Positions 42,064 to 50,743 of a DNA stretch of 64,000 nt are shown here, one piece after another. This DNA is from a virus. The notes under the pieces were generated by a model. It ran no database searches and was not told the DNA's origin. It saw only the letters and a list, made by a program, of their open reading frames with translations. Position numbers and translations under genes: made by a program. The first letter of the stretch is position 1. The number at the start of each line of letters is the position of its first letter. Location of the stretch: positions 26,029-90,028 of the IMG/VR virus record IMGVR_UViG_3300044655_002353; one strand, given 5' to 3'.

Positions 42064-44925
42064 ATGTCTAATCCTCAAGAAAATAATTCATCTTATATTG
42101 GAGTCTGTAACGACTACCGAAGTGATAAGATTATTGCTTGGGAACGGACCTCACTGGGAGGTCCTAGGACCTCCCAGACATATACTCCTCCTCGCTATTT
42201 CTTTGTTGAAGACGAAGATGGACCATACAATTCAATGTATGGTACTCCTCTAAAAAAGATAGTTTTTGACACCAAAGAAGAATACGAAGCAGCTAAGAAC
42301 ATCTTCAAACTAAAGTTTGAAAGTGATATCAATCCTGTTCAACGTATTATGATGGATGAGTATTATGGCCGTCCTGTTCCTAAAATTCACTTTGCGTTTT
42401 TTGACATTGAATCAGAAGTAATGAAGGGAAGAGGGTTCTCGAAACCTTCTGACCCATTTGCTCCAATCAATGCAATAACCATTTACAAACAATGGCTTAA
42501 TAAGTTTGTATGTATTGCGGTTCCACCATCATTTATTCCAAATCTTGAAACTACTTGGACTAATGGTTTAAACAAGTTTCCAATCAAAGTCGAAGATTAT
42601 GATTACGACCCAATTGATTGCGACTTAATTCTCGTTGAATCTGAAGTAGAATTGTTGAGCATCTTTCTCGATGAATTGGAAGATATTGATTTTATTTCAG
42701 GATGGCATTCTGAGTTTTATGACTTGCCATATATCTACAAACGAATCGAACAGCTATTAGGTGATAAGGCTACTTTACGATTATGTTTTCCTGGTGCGGG
42801 AAGACCTCGTGAAAAATTGGTTGAACGATATGGCAAAGAAGAACTAACTGTCCAGTTACAAGGTAGGACTCACCTTGACTATATGGACATGTTCAAGAAG
42901 TTTACATTTGAAGGACGAGAAAGTTATACTTTGGAAGCAATTGCATCTGAAGAAGTAGGTGCTTCTAAACTAAAGCATGAAGGTTTAGAAAAGCTATATC
43001 GATTAGACTTTGTTAAGTTCATCCATTACAACATTATCGACGTTGTTCTTATTAAGTTGCTCAATGAAAAGTTTAGATTCGTTGAACTTGTCAATCAAAT
43101 GGCACATGAGAATACTGTTCCATTTGAAGCTATACTTGGTACAACTAAGTATGTTGATATGGGTATCTCCAACTTTGCGATTAACAACATTGGGGTTAGG
43201 GTAAAAGATAAAGATTCCTATGTAGTAACAGGTAAAGTCGAAGGTGCTATCGTTATGACACCTCGAATAGGATTACATGAATGGGTTGGTTCAGTTGATA
43301 TCAACTCGCTATATCCTTCAACTATTCGTAGTCTTAATATGTCACCTGAAAAGGTTATAGGTCAATTTGATACTGACGAAACGATTGAAAGATTGTTTAT
43401 TGAGAATCCTGAATTTGCTGAAGCTGTAGAAAAAGCAGAACGAGCAGGTATTGATACTATTTCTTTTATCAAATCAACTGCTAAAGAAGCGGATTGGAAA
43501 GGTATTCGTGATGAAGATAATCATCCGCATACTTTACATTTTGTAAATGGTGAAGAATCTCTAACTCTAACTGGTAAAGAATGGAAAGAAGTTCTGCTTG
43601 AACAAAAATGGGCTATCTCTGCTTATGGAACGGTATTCGACCAATCTTCAGGTAAGGGTATTGTGCCTATGCTTTTGGAATCTTGGTATTCTGAACGTAA
43701 AAAGATGCAAGCAGAGAAAAAGAAATGGACTAAGATTCTCAAAGAACTTGAAGGAAAAGATTCTTCTGACCTAAACGAAGCAAAGATTCAAGAAGCTCAA
43801 TATGAACTGCTTCAGCTAACTAAGAAAATCTCACTCAATTCACTTTATGGAGCATTATTAGCGAAAGGTTTCCGCTGGGCATTCAGAGAATGGTTAGGAG
43901 CTTCAACTACATATTGTGGTCGAGCTATTACTTCGCATATGATTTGTTTTGCAGGTCATGCATTGACTAATAACAATGTCATTCTAACTAAATCATATGA
44001 AGTTGAAGGTGGAGATAAGGCTAGAATATCAAATGTCTATACAACTGATAATGAAGCTATTATCTATGGAGATACTGATAGTGCGTATTTCAAAACCTTT
44101 GCATCAACTAAAGATGAAGCAGTAGAAATAGCTGATGCTATCGCTGATGAAATCAATGATAGCTTTCCTCAGTTTATGAGAGATTCTTTCTGTTGTCAGC
44201 CAGGATTCGATACTTTGATTGCAGCAGGTCGAGAAGTAGTTGCAGAACGTGGATTATTTCAAGCTCGTAAAAAGTATATGTTGAAAGTTGTCGATTTAGA
44301 TGGCTTTGCTACTAATAAGATGAAAGCTATGGGTTCGGAGATTAAGAAATCTGATACTCCAAAAATCATTCAAAAGTTTCTAAAGAAAACTGTTGATATG
44401 ATTCTAAATGGTGATTCTTATGATGCTCTTGTAGAATTTGTGAATAACGAAAGAAGCAGATTGTTCAAAGGTGATATTGATTCCGAAGATAAACTTCTTT
44501 TTGGTATTTCTAAAGCAGCAAACAATCTTGAACTAATGACTCGTGCATATGACGCTGAACTTGCAGGAAAACCGATGTTGAATGCGAAGGGTAAAGGTAA
44601 GCTGACAATCCCTGGTCATTGTCGTGCGGCAATCAACTTCAATAAACTATCAACATTGTTTGAGGGTGCTGACGGGTTCCAGATAAGCTCTGGTGATAAA
44701 GTCAAAATCTTTGAATTGAGACCTAATGACCATAACTTTACAAGTATTGCCATTCCTGCTGAAGCTGAAGAGTTTCCATTTTGGCTTGAAGAAGAATTTG
44801 AAATCGATTTCAAAAAGACTGAAGAAAAATTGATTACTGCTAAACTTGAAGGTATCTTTTCAGCTTTAGGAAAAGAAGTTCCAACACCATTTAGTGCTCG
44901 TGTCAATAAACTTATGGTCTTTTAA
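42064..44925 (+). CDS. 43: Family B DNA polymerase, gp43-like
   Basis: 953 residues (T4: 898). Replicative polymerase with proofreading. Exo I FFDIESE with Asp114 and Glu116; polymerase motif A DINSLYPS from Asp412; motif B KKISLNSLYG (587-596); motif C YGDTDS (668-673) with catalytic Asp670 and Asp672. All key residues are present. C-terminal ARVNKLMVF resembles the clamp-binding tail of gp43. Ten bases after dsbA, upstream of the clamp gene. Confidence 0.97.
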   Translation: MSNPQENNSSYIGVCNDYRSDKIIAWERTSLGGPRTSQTYTPPRYFFVEDEDGPYNSMYGTPLKKIVFDTKEEYEAAKNIFKLKFESDINPVQRIMMDEYYGRPVPKIHFAFFDIESEVMKGRGFSKPSDPFAPINAITIYKQWLNKFVCIAVPPSFIPNLETTWTNGLNKFPIKVEDYDYDPIDCDLILVESEVELLSIFLDELEDIDFISGWHSEFYDLPYIYKRIEQLLGDKATLRLCFPGAGRPREKLVERYGKEELTVQLQGRTHLDYMDMFKKFTFEGRESYTLEAIASEEVGASKLKHEGLEKLYRLDFVKFIHYNIIDVVLIKLLNEKFRFVELVNQMAHENTVPFEAILGTTKYVDMGISNFAINNIGVRVKDKDSYVVTGKVEGAIVMTPRIGLHEWVGSVDINSLYPSTIRSLNMSPEKVIGQFDTDETIERLFIENPEFAEAVEKAERAGIDTISFIKSTAKEADWKGIRDEDNHPHTLHFVNGEESLTLTGKEWKEVLLEQKWAISAYGTVFDQSSGKGIVPMLLESWYSERKKMQAEKKKWTKILKELEGKDSSDLNEAKIQEAQYELLQLTKKISLNSLYGALLAKGFRWAFREWLGASTTYCGRAITSHMICFAGHALTNNNVILTKSYEVEGGDKARISNVYTTDNEAIIYGDTDSAYFKTFASTKDEAVEIADAIADEINDSFPQFMRDSFCCQPGFDTLIAAGREVVAERGLFQARKKYMLKVVDLDGFATNKMKAMGSEIKKSDTPKIIQKFLKKTVDMILNGDSYDALVEFVNNERSRLFKGDIDSEDKLLFGISKAANNLELMTRAYDAELAGKPMLNAKGKGKLTIPGHCRAAINFNKLSTLFEGADGFQISSGDKVKIFELRPNDHNFTSIAIPAEAEEFPFWLEEEFEIDFKKTEEKLITAKLEGIFSALGKEVPTPFSARVNKLMVF

Positions 44926-44950
44926 TAATCATATTTTTCAAACAATATAT

Positions 44951-44979
44951 AACACATATGATAAAAATAGTGTTATAAT
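44951..44979 (+). promoter_or_regulatory. Extended -10 promoter for the clamp gene
   Basis: TGTTATAAT (TATAAT 44974-44979), with a small inverted repeat AACAC (44951-44955) / GTGTT (44970-44974) on its upstream side. Confidence 0.5.
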
Positions 44980-45016
44980 ACATACACATAATACATAAAC
45001 ATAGGACTATAAACAT

Positions 45017-45751
45017 ATGAAATTGACCGCAACTGATATTACTAACTTAAATAACGTTATCAATGTCTGCTCTTTAGTTGGCATTGATATGCTTTTACTT
45101 GATGCATCTGGGGATACTCCTCGTTTATCAGGAATCAATTCCGATAGAACTTGTGTTGTTATCACTGAAGATAATATCCCTGTTCTTGAATCAGGAACTA
45201 AGTTAGCACTTAAAAAACTCAAGGTATTGAAACAACGTTTAGATTTGTTCAAAACTGACCCTCAACTTTCAATTGAACTAAAAAAGAAAGCTAATGGTGA
45301 TGTCAATGATTTGGTATTGAAAGGTTCAAAAGCTTCTTCTCAGTATCGTGCTGCTAATATCAATAGTGTGCAATGCCCAAAAAGCATTGACGATACTCCG
45401 TTAAAAACGATTAAGATGACTCGCGATGAAGTAGCACTGTTCTTAAATGCTGAAAAAGCAATGGGTTCTAAAAAGATTACTATTGCTATCAAAAAAGGCG
45501 TGAACGTTAGTATTGAACTATCAGATGGCGGCAATGATTTATTCTCAATTCCATTAACAACTTTGGCCGAAGATATTAGCGATGACCCACAAGATACTGT
45601 CATTTCATATTTCCATACTGATGGATTTTCTCCATTAGTTCGTGCTGCATCAGTAGAAAACGAATTAGTTGCAATCGATATATATGAAGCTTCTGCTAAA
45701 ATTGTTGTAAATGGATATGTTCTTACAATGATTTCTCCAATTGATAACTAA
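45017..45751 (+). CDS. 45: Sliding clamp, gp45-like
   Basis: 244 residues (T4: 228). Trimeric ring that tethers the polymerase and, in T4-type phages, activates late transcription. Start MKLTATDITNLNNVIN resembles T4 MKLSKDTTALLKNFAT; KLALKKLKVLKQRLDLF fits the T4 LNGFLGILSLV helix, and the second half (MTRDEVALFLNAEKAMGSKK ... FSIPLTTL) follows the second clamp domain. Position after gp43 supports it. Identity is weak, so the call leans on layout. Confidence 0.7.
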   Translation: MKLTATDITNLNNVINVCSLVGIDMLLLDASGDTPRLSGINSDRTCVVITEDNIPVLESGTKLALKKLKVLKQRLDLFKTDPQLSIELKKKANGDVNDLVLKGSKASSQYRAANINSVQCPKSIDDTPLKTIKMTRDEVALFLNAEKAMGSKKITIAIKKGVNVSIELSDGGNDLFSIPLTTLAEDISDDPQDTVISYFHTDGFSPLVRAASVENELVAIDIYEASAKIVVNGYVLTMISPIDN

Positions 45752-45754
45752 AAT

Positions 45755-46117
45755 ATGAATAGCTCAATAAGCACCGCAAGCTTAAACGATTATGCAGTAT
45801 TGAATGAAATACTGCATACGACCCAACAAGAAAATGCTCGACTTCGTGAAGAACTGGAAAAGTATAAACCAGGCCTTTTTATGTCTATCAACACTGATGA
45901 CAAAAGCATTACTGGAAAAATTACACATCTCGGCAAAGTGTTGGCCGTAACGATGCCACAAATTGATGTTGATTACAATGATGCAAACAATAAAGCTTTA
46001 TTGTTTGCAGATGAAATGTGTAAGATACTTCATCAGTATATTGTCGATGAAATTAAACCCATCTTAGTAAAAGCTGATGCAAACATTGAACAGCTTAGGA
46101 AGAAAGGCATATGGTAA
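45755..46117 (+). CDS. Unknown, coiled-coil N-terminus
   Basis: 120 residues; LHTTQQENARLREELEKY is a short coiled coil. Starts 3 nt after the clamp stop. In T4 the clamp loader genes lie here, but this protein does not resemble gp44 or gp62. No family recognised. Confidence 0.5.
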   Translation: MNSSISTASLNDYAVLNEILHTTQQENARLREELEKYKPGLFMSINTDDKSITGKITHLGKVLAVTMPQIDVDYNDANNKALLFADEMCKILHQYIVDEIKPILVKADANIEQLRKKGIW

Positions 46118-46503
46118 AGTTCCTAAACTGGTTAGTTGAAAAACTAATGTCAAGACGTAAGAAACCTTGGGCACGATTGGTTTTGAATGGTATAAGCAAG
46201 ACTAATGAAGTTAAGTTTGAAGTTGCTTATAATAAAGCTTTTATTCGAAACTTAGATGCTCAAGGTTTGACTGGTGCTAATGATGAAGAGACTGTTCAAA
46301 ACTTTTTGTTTGGTACATTCATGGCTCCTAAATCGATATTTGATGAACTTGATGGTTTGTACGAAGAATCCTCAGTTGAATCGAACTCGCATCCTAACTT
46401 ATCAAGTGAAGCTTCTGACGCAATGAAAGGTTTTAGATTTAGAGATGGTAATGCAAAATCCCCATTAGCGGCTGGTATAGCTTCTACATCTAAAGGAAAA
46501 TAA
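46111..46503 (+). CDS. Unknown basic protein
   Basis: 130 residues with a basic amphipathic start MVKFLNWLVEKLMSRRKKPW, then VAYNKAFIRNLDAQGL and a disordered Ser/Gly-rich end. 7-nt overlap with the previous gene. It may bind nucleic acid or membrane. No family recognised. Confidence 0.45.
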   Translation: MVKFLNWLVEKLMSRRKKPWARLVLNGISKTNEVKFEVAYNKAFIRNLDAQGLTGANDEETVQNFLFGTFMAPKSIFDELDGLYEESSVESNSHPNLSSEASDAMKGFRFRDGNAKSPLAAGIASTSKGK

Positions 46504-46506
46504 CGA

Positions 46507-46833
46507 ATGTTGCGTACGGTGAATGACGTTCAATATAAAGACTTTCTTAAAGAGCTTTTTGAAATGATTTCGGTGATTCATAATCCGGATTCCGATGAAG
46601 CTCTTGTAGAAGCAACCATTCAAAAGCTAGACATTACATTGAAAATTGCAAAGTTCTTTGTACATGCTCAGCCAGTCTTAGTGACCATTGGGTACTTGCG
46701 AACTACATTTGTACTCCGAAATAGATTACAATATTGGCAACCCCTTTTAGATGAAGCACATTATCGTTTTAGCATAAAGTTCAAAGAATATAAAGTCAAA
46801 TCTCTTCTACGTGGATTATCTGATAACATATGA
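46507..46833 (+). CDS. Unknown helical protein
   Basis: 108 residues, nearly all helical (YKDFLKELFEMISVIHNPDS; AKFFVHAQPVLVTIGYLRTT). Overlaps the RNase H gene by 4 nt. No family recognised. Confidence 0.45.
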   Translation: MLRTVNDVQYKDFLKELFEMISVIHNPDSDEALVEATIQKLDITLKIAKFFVHAQPVLVTIGYLRTTFVLRNRLQYWQPLLDEAHYRFSIKFKEYKVKSLLRGLSDNI

Positions 46834-47801
46834 AATTACTAATCATTGACGTTCCAAACTTATTCTATCGTACAGTGTCAGCTCATTCCAACAAGTATGG
46901 TGGAACAGCTGAAGATAAAGCTGGATTGGCATTACATTCTTGTTTGATTGGTATGAACAAGTGGTATAACACTATAAAGCCAGACCAATTAGCTGTAGTG
47001 TTTGAAGGCAATAAAAACTGGCGAAAAAGCTATACTGCTAGCAATGATTGCAAATCTAAAGTTCTATATAAGGGGAATCGTGTTAAAGACCCAAGTATGG
47101 AACACTTGTATGAAGTCATCAACGACTTTGAAAAATTAGCACGAGAACATACTTCTATCGTTTGCCTTTCTGCACCTGAATTAGAAGGCGATGATTTGAT
47201 TGCTGGAGTGGTTCAAAAGTATTCTACTAACGGTGATGAAGTGGTTATTTTGTCAGGTGATAAGGACTTCAAACAACTCCTAAAACATTCAAAAGTATCA
47301 CTTATCAATCCTGATGACGGAAAACCTCGTCAGTGTGATGACCCGGAATTCTTTATGTTTGAAAAAGCAATTCGTGGTGATACTGGTGATAATGTAAGGT
47401 CTGCTTTCCCACGAGTAAGAGTGACAAGATTGGAAAAAGCATTCAAAGACCCGTATGAAATGACACTTCTAATGAATGAAACTTTTCAAGGTATTGACCC
47501 AGTAACACAAGAACCTAAAGAGTTTATCGTACGTGAGTTATTTGAAGAAAACAACTTGCTAATGAACTTGGAAAAACAACCATCTGAAATTCGTCAAATT
47601 ATTGATGAAACAATTGAACATGGTTTTAATACTCATGGTAAGTTTTCGCTATTTGCATTTACAAAGTTTTTAGGTCAGCATGGTCTAAAACAAATAGGCG
47701 ATAACTCTCAAAAGTTTGTCAATCTGTTAAGCTGCAGACCAACTTCTTCAACTCAATCTACAATATCAACATCTGGTAAACGTGGTATTCTAACATTCTA
47801 A
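46830..47801 (+). CDS. rnh: RNase H / 5'-3' flap exonuclease (FEN family)
   Basis: 323 residues (T4 Rnh: 305). Removes RNA primers and flaps from lagging strands. LLIIDVPNLFYRT with Asp7, CLSAPELEGDDLIAGVV with the acidic metal-binding cluster, ILSGDKDFKQLL and GDTGDNV (helix-hairpin region) are the standard FEN blocks in order. The C-terminal SGKRGILTF may bind the single-strand protein or clamp, as C-terminal motifs do in T4. Confidence 0.8.
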   Translation: MKLLIIDVPNLFYRTVSAHSNKYGGTAEDKAGLALHSCLIGMNKWYNTIKPDQLAVVFEGNKNWRKSYTASNDCKSKVLYKGNRVKDPSMEHLYEVINDFEKLAREHTSIVCLSAPELEGDDLIAGVVQKYSTNGDEVVILSGDKDFKQLLKHSKVSLINPDDGKPRQCDDPEFFMFEKAIRGDTGDNVRSAFPRVRVTRLEKAFKDPYEMTLLMNETFQGIDPVTQEPKEFIVRELFEENNLLMNLEKQPSEIRQIIDETIEHGFNTHGKFSLFAFTKFLGQHGLKQIGDNSQKFVNLLSCRPTSSTQSTISTSGKRGILTF

Positions 47802-47822
47802 ATATGATGATTTTTCCTACTA

Positions 47823-47864
47823 ATAAATAAGATTAGAACATAAACTGACATTTATGTTTGTTTT
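47823..47864 (+). terminator. Hairpin with T tract after rnh, next to a late-promoter core
   Basis: Stem AACATAAA (47837-47844) / TTTATGTT (47851-47858), then TTGTTTT: a weak terminator. ATAAATA (47823-47829) lies directly upstream; if used, transcripts would begin at the hairpin, giving a protected 5' end for gene 47948. Confidence 0.45.
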
Positions 47865-47947
47865 AGTAAAAATACTTATAATCTTATAAAAGAATAATGA
47901 TAGGTTTATAGTCGTTATTCTATTTCCATATAATAGGAGAAATCTAA

Positions 47948-48424
47948 ATGGCAACTGCACCAAAATCAGTCAATACCGCATCAACTGGACCAGTCTCTTC
48001 CGGCAAAATTGAGATGAAAGCTACAAACATTCCTCATATCTTCATGATTGACATCGATGATTCTGGTATGTATCGCGAGTGTGCCGTCGTAAAACTTTTT
48101 GAAGATGGTTCAATTGCTTATGTTCAAATTGATACACTTCATCCAATTGATAAAGCAAGATTGAAAAAAGTTGTAACTAGCATTCATGCTGACAAATATC
48201 CATTGTTTGAACTTTTGTCACAAGCTAAGTTCAGTAACGGTCTTAACGCACTTGATTACATTCACACTAACTTTGTGAAAATCAAAAGACCAAAAGGTGC
48301 GTCTATGACATCTAACAGCATCCTTTCAACTAGTATTTTCAAAGATGCTGACCACATGATTGGCGCAGACTTTGTCAATCCTGCAGAAGCAATGTTAGAC
48401 CAGAACACAAAAACGTTCGCATAA
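47948..48424 (+). CDS. Unknown, 158 aa
   Basis: Polar start (ATAPKSVNTASTGPVSSGK), then a compact domain with IFMIDIDDSGMYRECAVVKL and IDKARLKKVVTSIHADKYPL. TAGGAGAAA gives a good ribosome site. Might be a late structural or DNA-binding protein; no family recognised. Followed by the promoter hairpin at 48448. Confidence 0.5.
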   Translation: MATAPKSVNTASTGPVSSGKIEMKATNIPHIFMIDIDDSGMYRECAVVKLFEDGSIAYVQIDTLHPIDKARLKKVVTSIHADKYPLFELLSQAKFSNGLNALDYIHTNFVKIKRPKGASMTSNSILSTSIFKDADHMIGADFVNPAEAMLDQNTKTFA

Positions 48425-48436
48425 AAAAGAAAACCG

Positions 48437-48503
48437 TTTACATTTAGATGGACCCTGTGGTATAATAAACTAACATTTATACTACTACACAGGGTCCATT
48501 TTT
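48437..48503 (+). promoter_or_regulatory. Promoter nested in a 12-bp hairpin before gene 48504
   Basis: TTTACA (48437-48442), 18-bp spacer, extended -10 TGGTATAAT (TATAAT 48461-48466). ATGGACCCTGTG (48448-48459) pairs perfectly with CACAGGGTCCAT (48488-48499), with an inner GTATAA/TTATAC pair and a TTTTT run reaching the ATG. Read-through RNA would form a terminator; RNA started at this promoter would lack the left arm. Confidence 0.65.
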
Positions 48504-48890
48504 ATGTCTGATGAAAAAAACGTTCGGTTGTATTTTGGTCGCAAACCTGAAAATTCAATGAAAATTGATGATTTTTTCATAGGCTTTATGGAAAAACATG
48601 ACTATTTGATTGACAAAGCAGTTGATGAATTGATACATGCAATGAAAACATTGAATATTTCTATAAATGTTTTTCATACAATGAACCCACTCATTCCTAA
48701 CTATATGTTAGATAAAGTCGCAATTGAATTGATGTGGATGATTGACGAAGAAGGCAATCATATTAGTATGAAAGACGATATGCACTTACGTTCCAAGCTG
48801 GATTGGATGGCACCAGGTGAAGCTCTTTGCGATGATGCTCGGTCTTTCAAATCTTTACCTGTAGAACCACAAGAGAGTGTCAATAAATGA
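48504..48890 (+). CDS. Unknown, 128 aa
   Basis: Begins SDEKNVRLYFGRKPENSMKI; helical middle (KHDYLIDKAVDELIHAMKTL). The ATG directly follows the T run of the hairpin, with no Shine-Dalgarno. Overlaps the next gene by 4 nt. No family recognised. Confidence 0.5.
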   Translation: MSDEKNVRLYFGRKPENSMKIDDFFIGFMEKHDYLIDKAVDELIHAMKTLNISINVFHTMNPLIPNYMLDKVAIELMWMIDEEGNHISMKDDMHLRSKLDWMAPGEALCDDARSFKSLPVEPQESVNK

Positions 48891-49111
48891 ACAACACGTT
48901 ACCAACCTTTAGAGTTATCAAGACATCAATCAATTCGCTTTATGTCACTGATAATCTGAATGAACTTATCTGTTATCTTTTGCAAAGTGATGAAGAGGAT
49001 ACCATTCTTGTTATAAAATCGGACCATCGTGGACATCGTATCATCAAGCTTGATGGTTGTACTATGTCATATGATGCTCTTGAAATGTGCTTATTAGAAA
49101 GCATAATGTGA
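48887..49111 (+). CDS. Small protein, distant relative of the 49197/49411 pair
   Basis: 74 residues. FRVIKTSINSLYVTDNLNEL, then HRGHRIIKLDGCTMSYDALE follows the same strand-helix-strand pattern as the two downstream paralogues (YYVIHRRTGHTEIF; KGERIVDVSKC). Identity is low, so relatedness is tentative. Function unknown. Confidence 0.5.
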   Translation: MNNTLPTFRVIKTSINSLYVTDNLNELICYLLQSDEEDTILVIKSDHRGHRIIKLDGCTMSYDALEMCLLESIM

Positions 49112-49134
49112 TAACCAGTTATCAAAAATAACCA

Positions 49135-49162
49135 TTTACAAATCTAGAAAACCGTTTATAAT
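49135..49162 (+). promoter_or_regulatory. Sigma70-type promoter for the 49197-50434 unit
   Basis: TTTACA (49135-49140), 16-bp spacer, TATAAT (49157-49162). Confidence 0.7.
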
Positions 49163-49196
49163 AGACTCATATTATAAAGAAGAGTGGAGAACTACG

Positions 49197-49406
49197 ATGG
49201 CTGATACGACCTATTATGTAATACATAGAAGAACTGGACATACTGAGATTTTTCATAATGCTTCTTTAGTTTCATCTTTTATGTTGGTGCGAAGATTATC
49301 ATCAGGATTATTTGTAAAAGTTGATGAAAAAGGCGAACGAATAGTTGATGTATCAAAATGTTCTGATAAAACGTCAGAACTTGAACAAATTTTAGAAGAG
49401 GCATAA
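49197..49406 (+). CDS. Tandem paralogue A, unknown
   Basis: 69 residues, MADTTYYVIHRRTGHTEIFH. Aligns end to end with the next gene without gaps, including a shared C-terminus E-L-x-Q-I-L-x-E-A. A small alpha/beta fold with one Cys. Sigma70-type promoter suggests early or middle expression. Function unknown. Confidence 0.6.
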   Translation: MADTTYYVIHRRTGHTEIFHNASLVSSFMLVRRLSSGLFVKVDEKGERIVDVSKCSDKTSELEQILEEA

Positions 49407-49410
49407 GAAA

Positions 49411-49620
49411 ATGGCTGACACGACCTATTATGTAATACACAAAAGAACTGGTAACACTCAGCTTTTTTATGATGCTTCGTCTGTTGTAACATTTATGTGG
49501 GGCCAAAAAATTGCTTCTTATTATTTTCTAAAGGCTGATGATAAAGGACCAAGAGTGGTTGATATATCACAATGGTCTGGAGATTTATCAGAACTTGCAC
49601 AAATTTTGAAAGAGGCATAA
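49411..49620 (+). CDS. Tandem paralogue B, unknown
   Basis: 69 residues, MADTTYYVIHKRTGNTQLFY; same length as paralogue A, 4 nt after its stop. The first 9 codons are nearly identical at DNA level, the middle has diverged (SSVVTFMWGQKIASYYFLK). A recent tandem duplication directly upstream of thg1. Confidence 0.6.
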   Translation: MADTTYYVIHKRTGNTQLFYDASSVVTFMWGQKIASYYFLKADDKGPRVVDISQWSGDLSELAQILKEA

Positions 49621-49624
49621 GACG

Positions 49625-50434
49625 ATGGCAAGTATAGATTTCCAATCATTGGGTGACGAACAGAAGAAGTTAGAGTTGATTTCAGCTGGAGCTCGATTAG
49701 TTTCTGGAGTGCCAGTGATTGCTCGTCTTGACGGGCGAGCTTTTCATACTCTGACTAAAGATGCGAATAAGCCGTTTGACTGTCGTATTGTTGGTTCAAT
49801 GGAGCATACTGCTAAAACATTGGTTGAAGCTTTTCAACCAGATGTTGGTTATACTCAAAGCGATGAGATAACTTTGGTCTGGGAAAGTTTGGATATGTTT
49901 GATGGTCGAATCCAAAAGATATGTTCAACTCTTGCGTCATATGCATCGGTAATTTTTGCAAAAGAAATGGACCAATATCGGTTTCCAATTCCACGTGGCA
50001 TTGTTCCAACATTTGATTGTCGTGTATGGCATGTTCCATCATTAAGTTCTGCGGTTGATAATTTGACATGGCGGGAATGGGATGCTTCTAAGAACAGTGT
50101 AAGCATGTGTGCTCATACAAAGTTTACGAATGTCCAACTTAAAGGGGTTCCAACTAAACGTCGGGTTCAAATGCTATACGAAGTAGGGTTCGATTGGAAC
50201 GGATTGGCTGATAACTTCAAACGCGGTTCTTACTGGCAACGTAAGACGTTCATGGAGTTCTTGACTGAAGAAGAATGCGAAAGAATTCCGGCACAACACA
50301 GACCTGCTGGAGCAATATCTCGGAGTAGAGTGGTAAGAATGAACTTTCCACGGTTAGTTCAAGTATCAAATGCAGTTGGGATGATATTTAGAGCCGAAGA
50401 ACCACAATTTAGAGATGTAATAGGAATTGAATGA
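49625..50434 (+). CDS. thg1: Thg1-like 3'-5' nucleotidyltransferase (tRNA-His guanylyltransferase family)
   Basis: 269 residues. ARLDGRAFHTLT with metal-binding Asp36 and GYTQSDEITLVW with Asp80 are the Thg1 catalytic motifs; KRGSYWQRKT and a C-terminal ISRSRVVRMNFP follow as in the family. Thg1 adds G to the 5' end of tRNA-His; the bacterial and phage Thg1-like proteins repair 5' ends of truncated tRNAs by 3'-5' addition. No tRNA gene was seen in this window, so a host-tRNA repair role against nuclease defence is possible. Followed by a candidate structured RNA. Confidence 0.85.
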   Translation: MASIDFQSLGDEQKKLELISAGARLVSGVPVIARLDGRAFHTLTKDANKPFDCRIVGSMEHTAKTLVEAFQPDVGYTQSDEITLVWESLDMFDGRIQKICSTLASYASVIFAKEMDQYRFPIPRGIVPTFDCRVWHVPSLSSAVDNLTWREWDASKNSVSMCAHTKFTNVQLKGVPTKRRVQMLYEVGFDWNGLADNFKRGSYWQRKTFMEFLTEEECERIPAQHRPAGAISRSRVVRMNFPRLVQVSNAVGMIFRAEEPQFRDVIGIE

Positions 50435-50453
50435 AAGCTATAAATTAAGAAGC

Positions 50454-50461
50454 GATAAATA
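50454..50461 (+). promoter_or_regulatory. Late promoter upstream of the structured RNA
   Basis: GATAAATA, 20 nt after the thg1 stop and directly before the first stem of the candidate RNA; the next ATG is 283 bp downstream. Confidence 0.5.
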
Positions 50462-50743
50462 ATAGACCAGCTCCATAAAAGCTGGTGTGACCACCAAAGG
50501 CGGCTACCTGATTAGCCATCTACTCTAATGTATTATGCATAGAGTGGTCTTTCAATGGCCTTGAAGCACGGGAACATTCTACAGTTCCATATTCATGTGA
50601 TTCAAGGTAACGGTGCGGAAAAGCCAAAAAACCGAAGGCTTGCACCCCGTTGGGCAACATAGAGAATGAGATTCACGTTGATTTATCTGATGAGAATCTT
50701 TATGGAGTGCTTGATGCGAACTAAACAAATAGAGAGGGAGTAA
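50462..50743 (+). ncRNA. Candidate structured RNA / long folded 5' leader
   Basis: No reading frame of note, but dense pairing. ACCAGCT/AGCTGGT (50466-50472, 50480-50486). GACCAC (50489-50494) with GTGGTC (50544-50549) closes a junction holding GGCTA/TAGCC and ACTCTA(A)TG/CATAGAGT. TTCAA/TTGAA near 50551-50565. GGAAC/GTTCC near 50571-50588. A long nested stem AACGG...CCGTT enclosing GTGC/GCAC and AAGCC/GGCTT (about 50609-50652). AGATTC/GAATCT near 50670-50699. Base composition is less AT-rich than flanking spacers. It matches no tRNA, tmRNA or RNase P signature I could find. Either an independent RNA or a regulatory leader of the transglycosylase gene. Confidence 0.55.

Noticed and set aside
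50688-50695. CTGATGAG, the core sequence of a hammerhead ribozyme
   Set aside because: The required CGAAA-type partner and flanking stems are not present in order; chance occurrence is likely.
50462-50743. tRNA, tmRNA or RNase P RNA in the folded region
   Set aside because: No GGTTCGA-type T-arm, CCA end, tmRNA termini or RNase P consensus blocks could be found.
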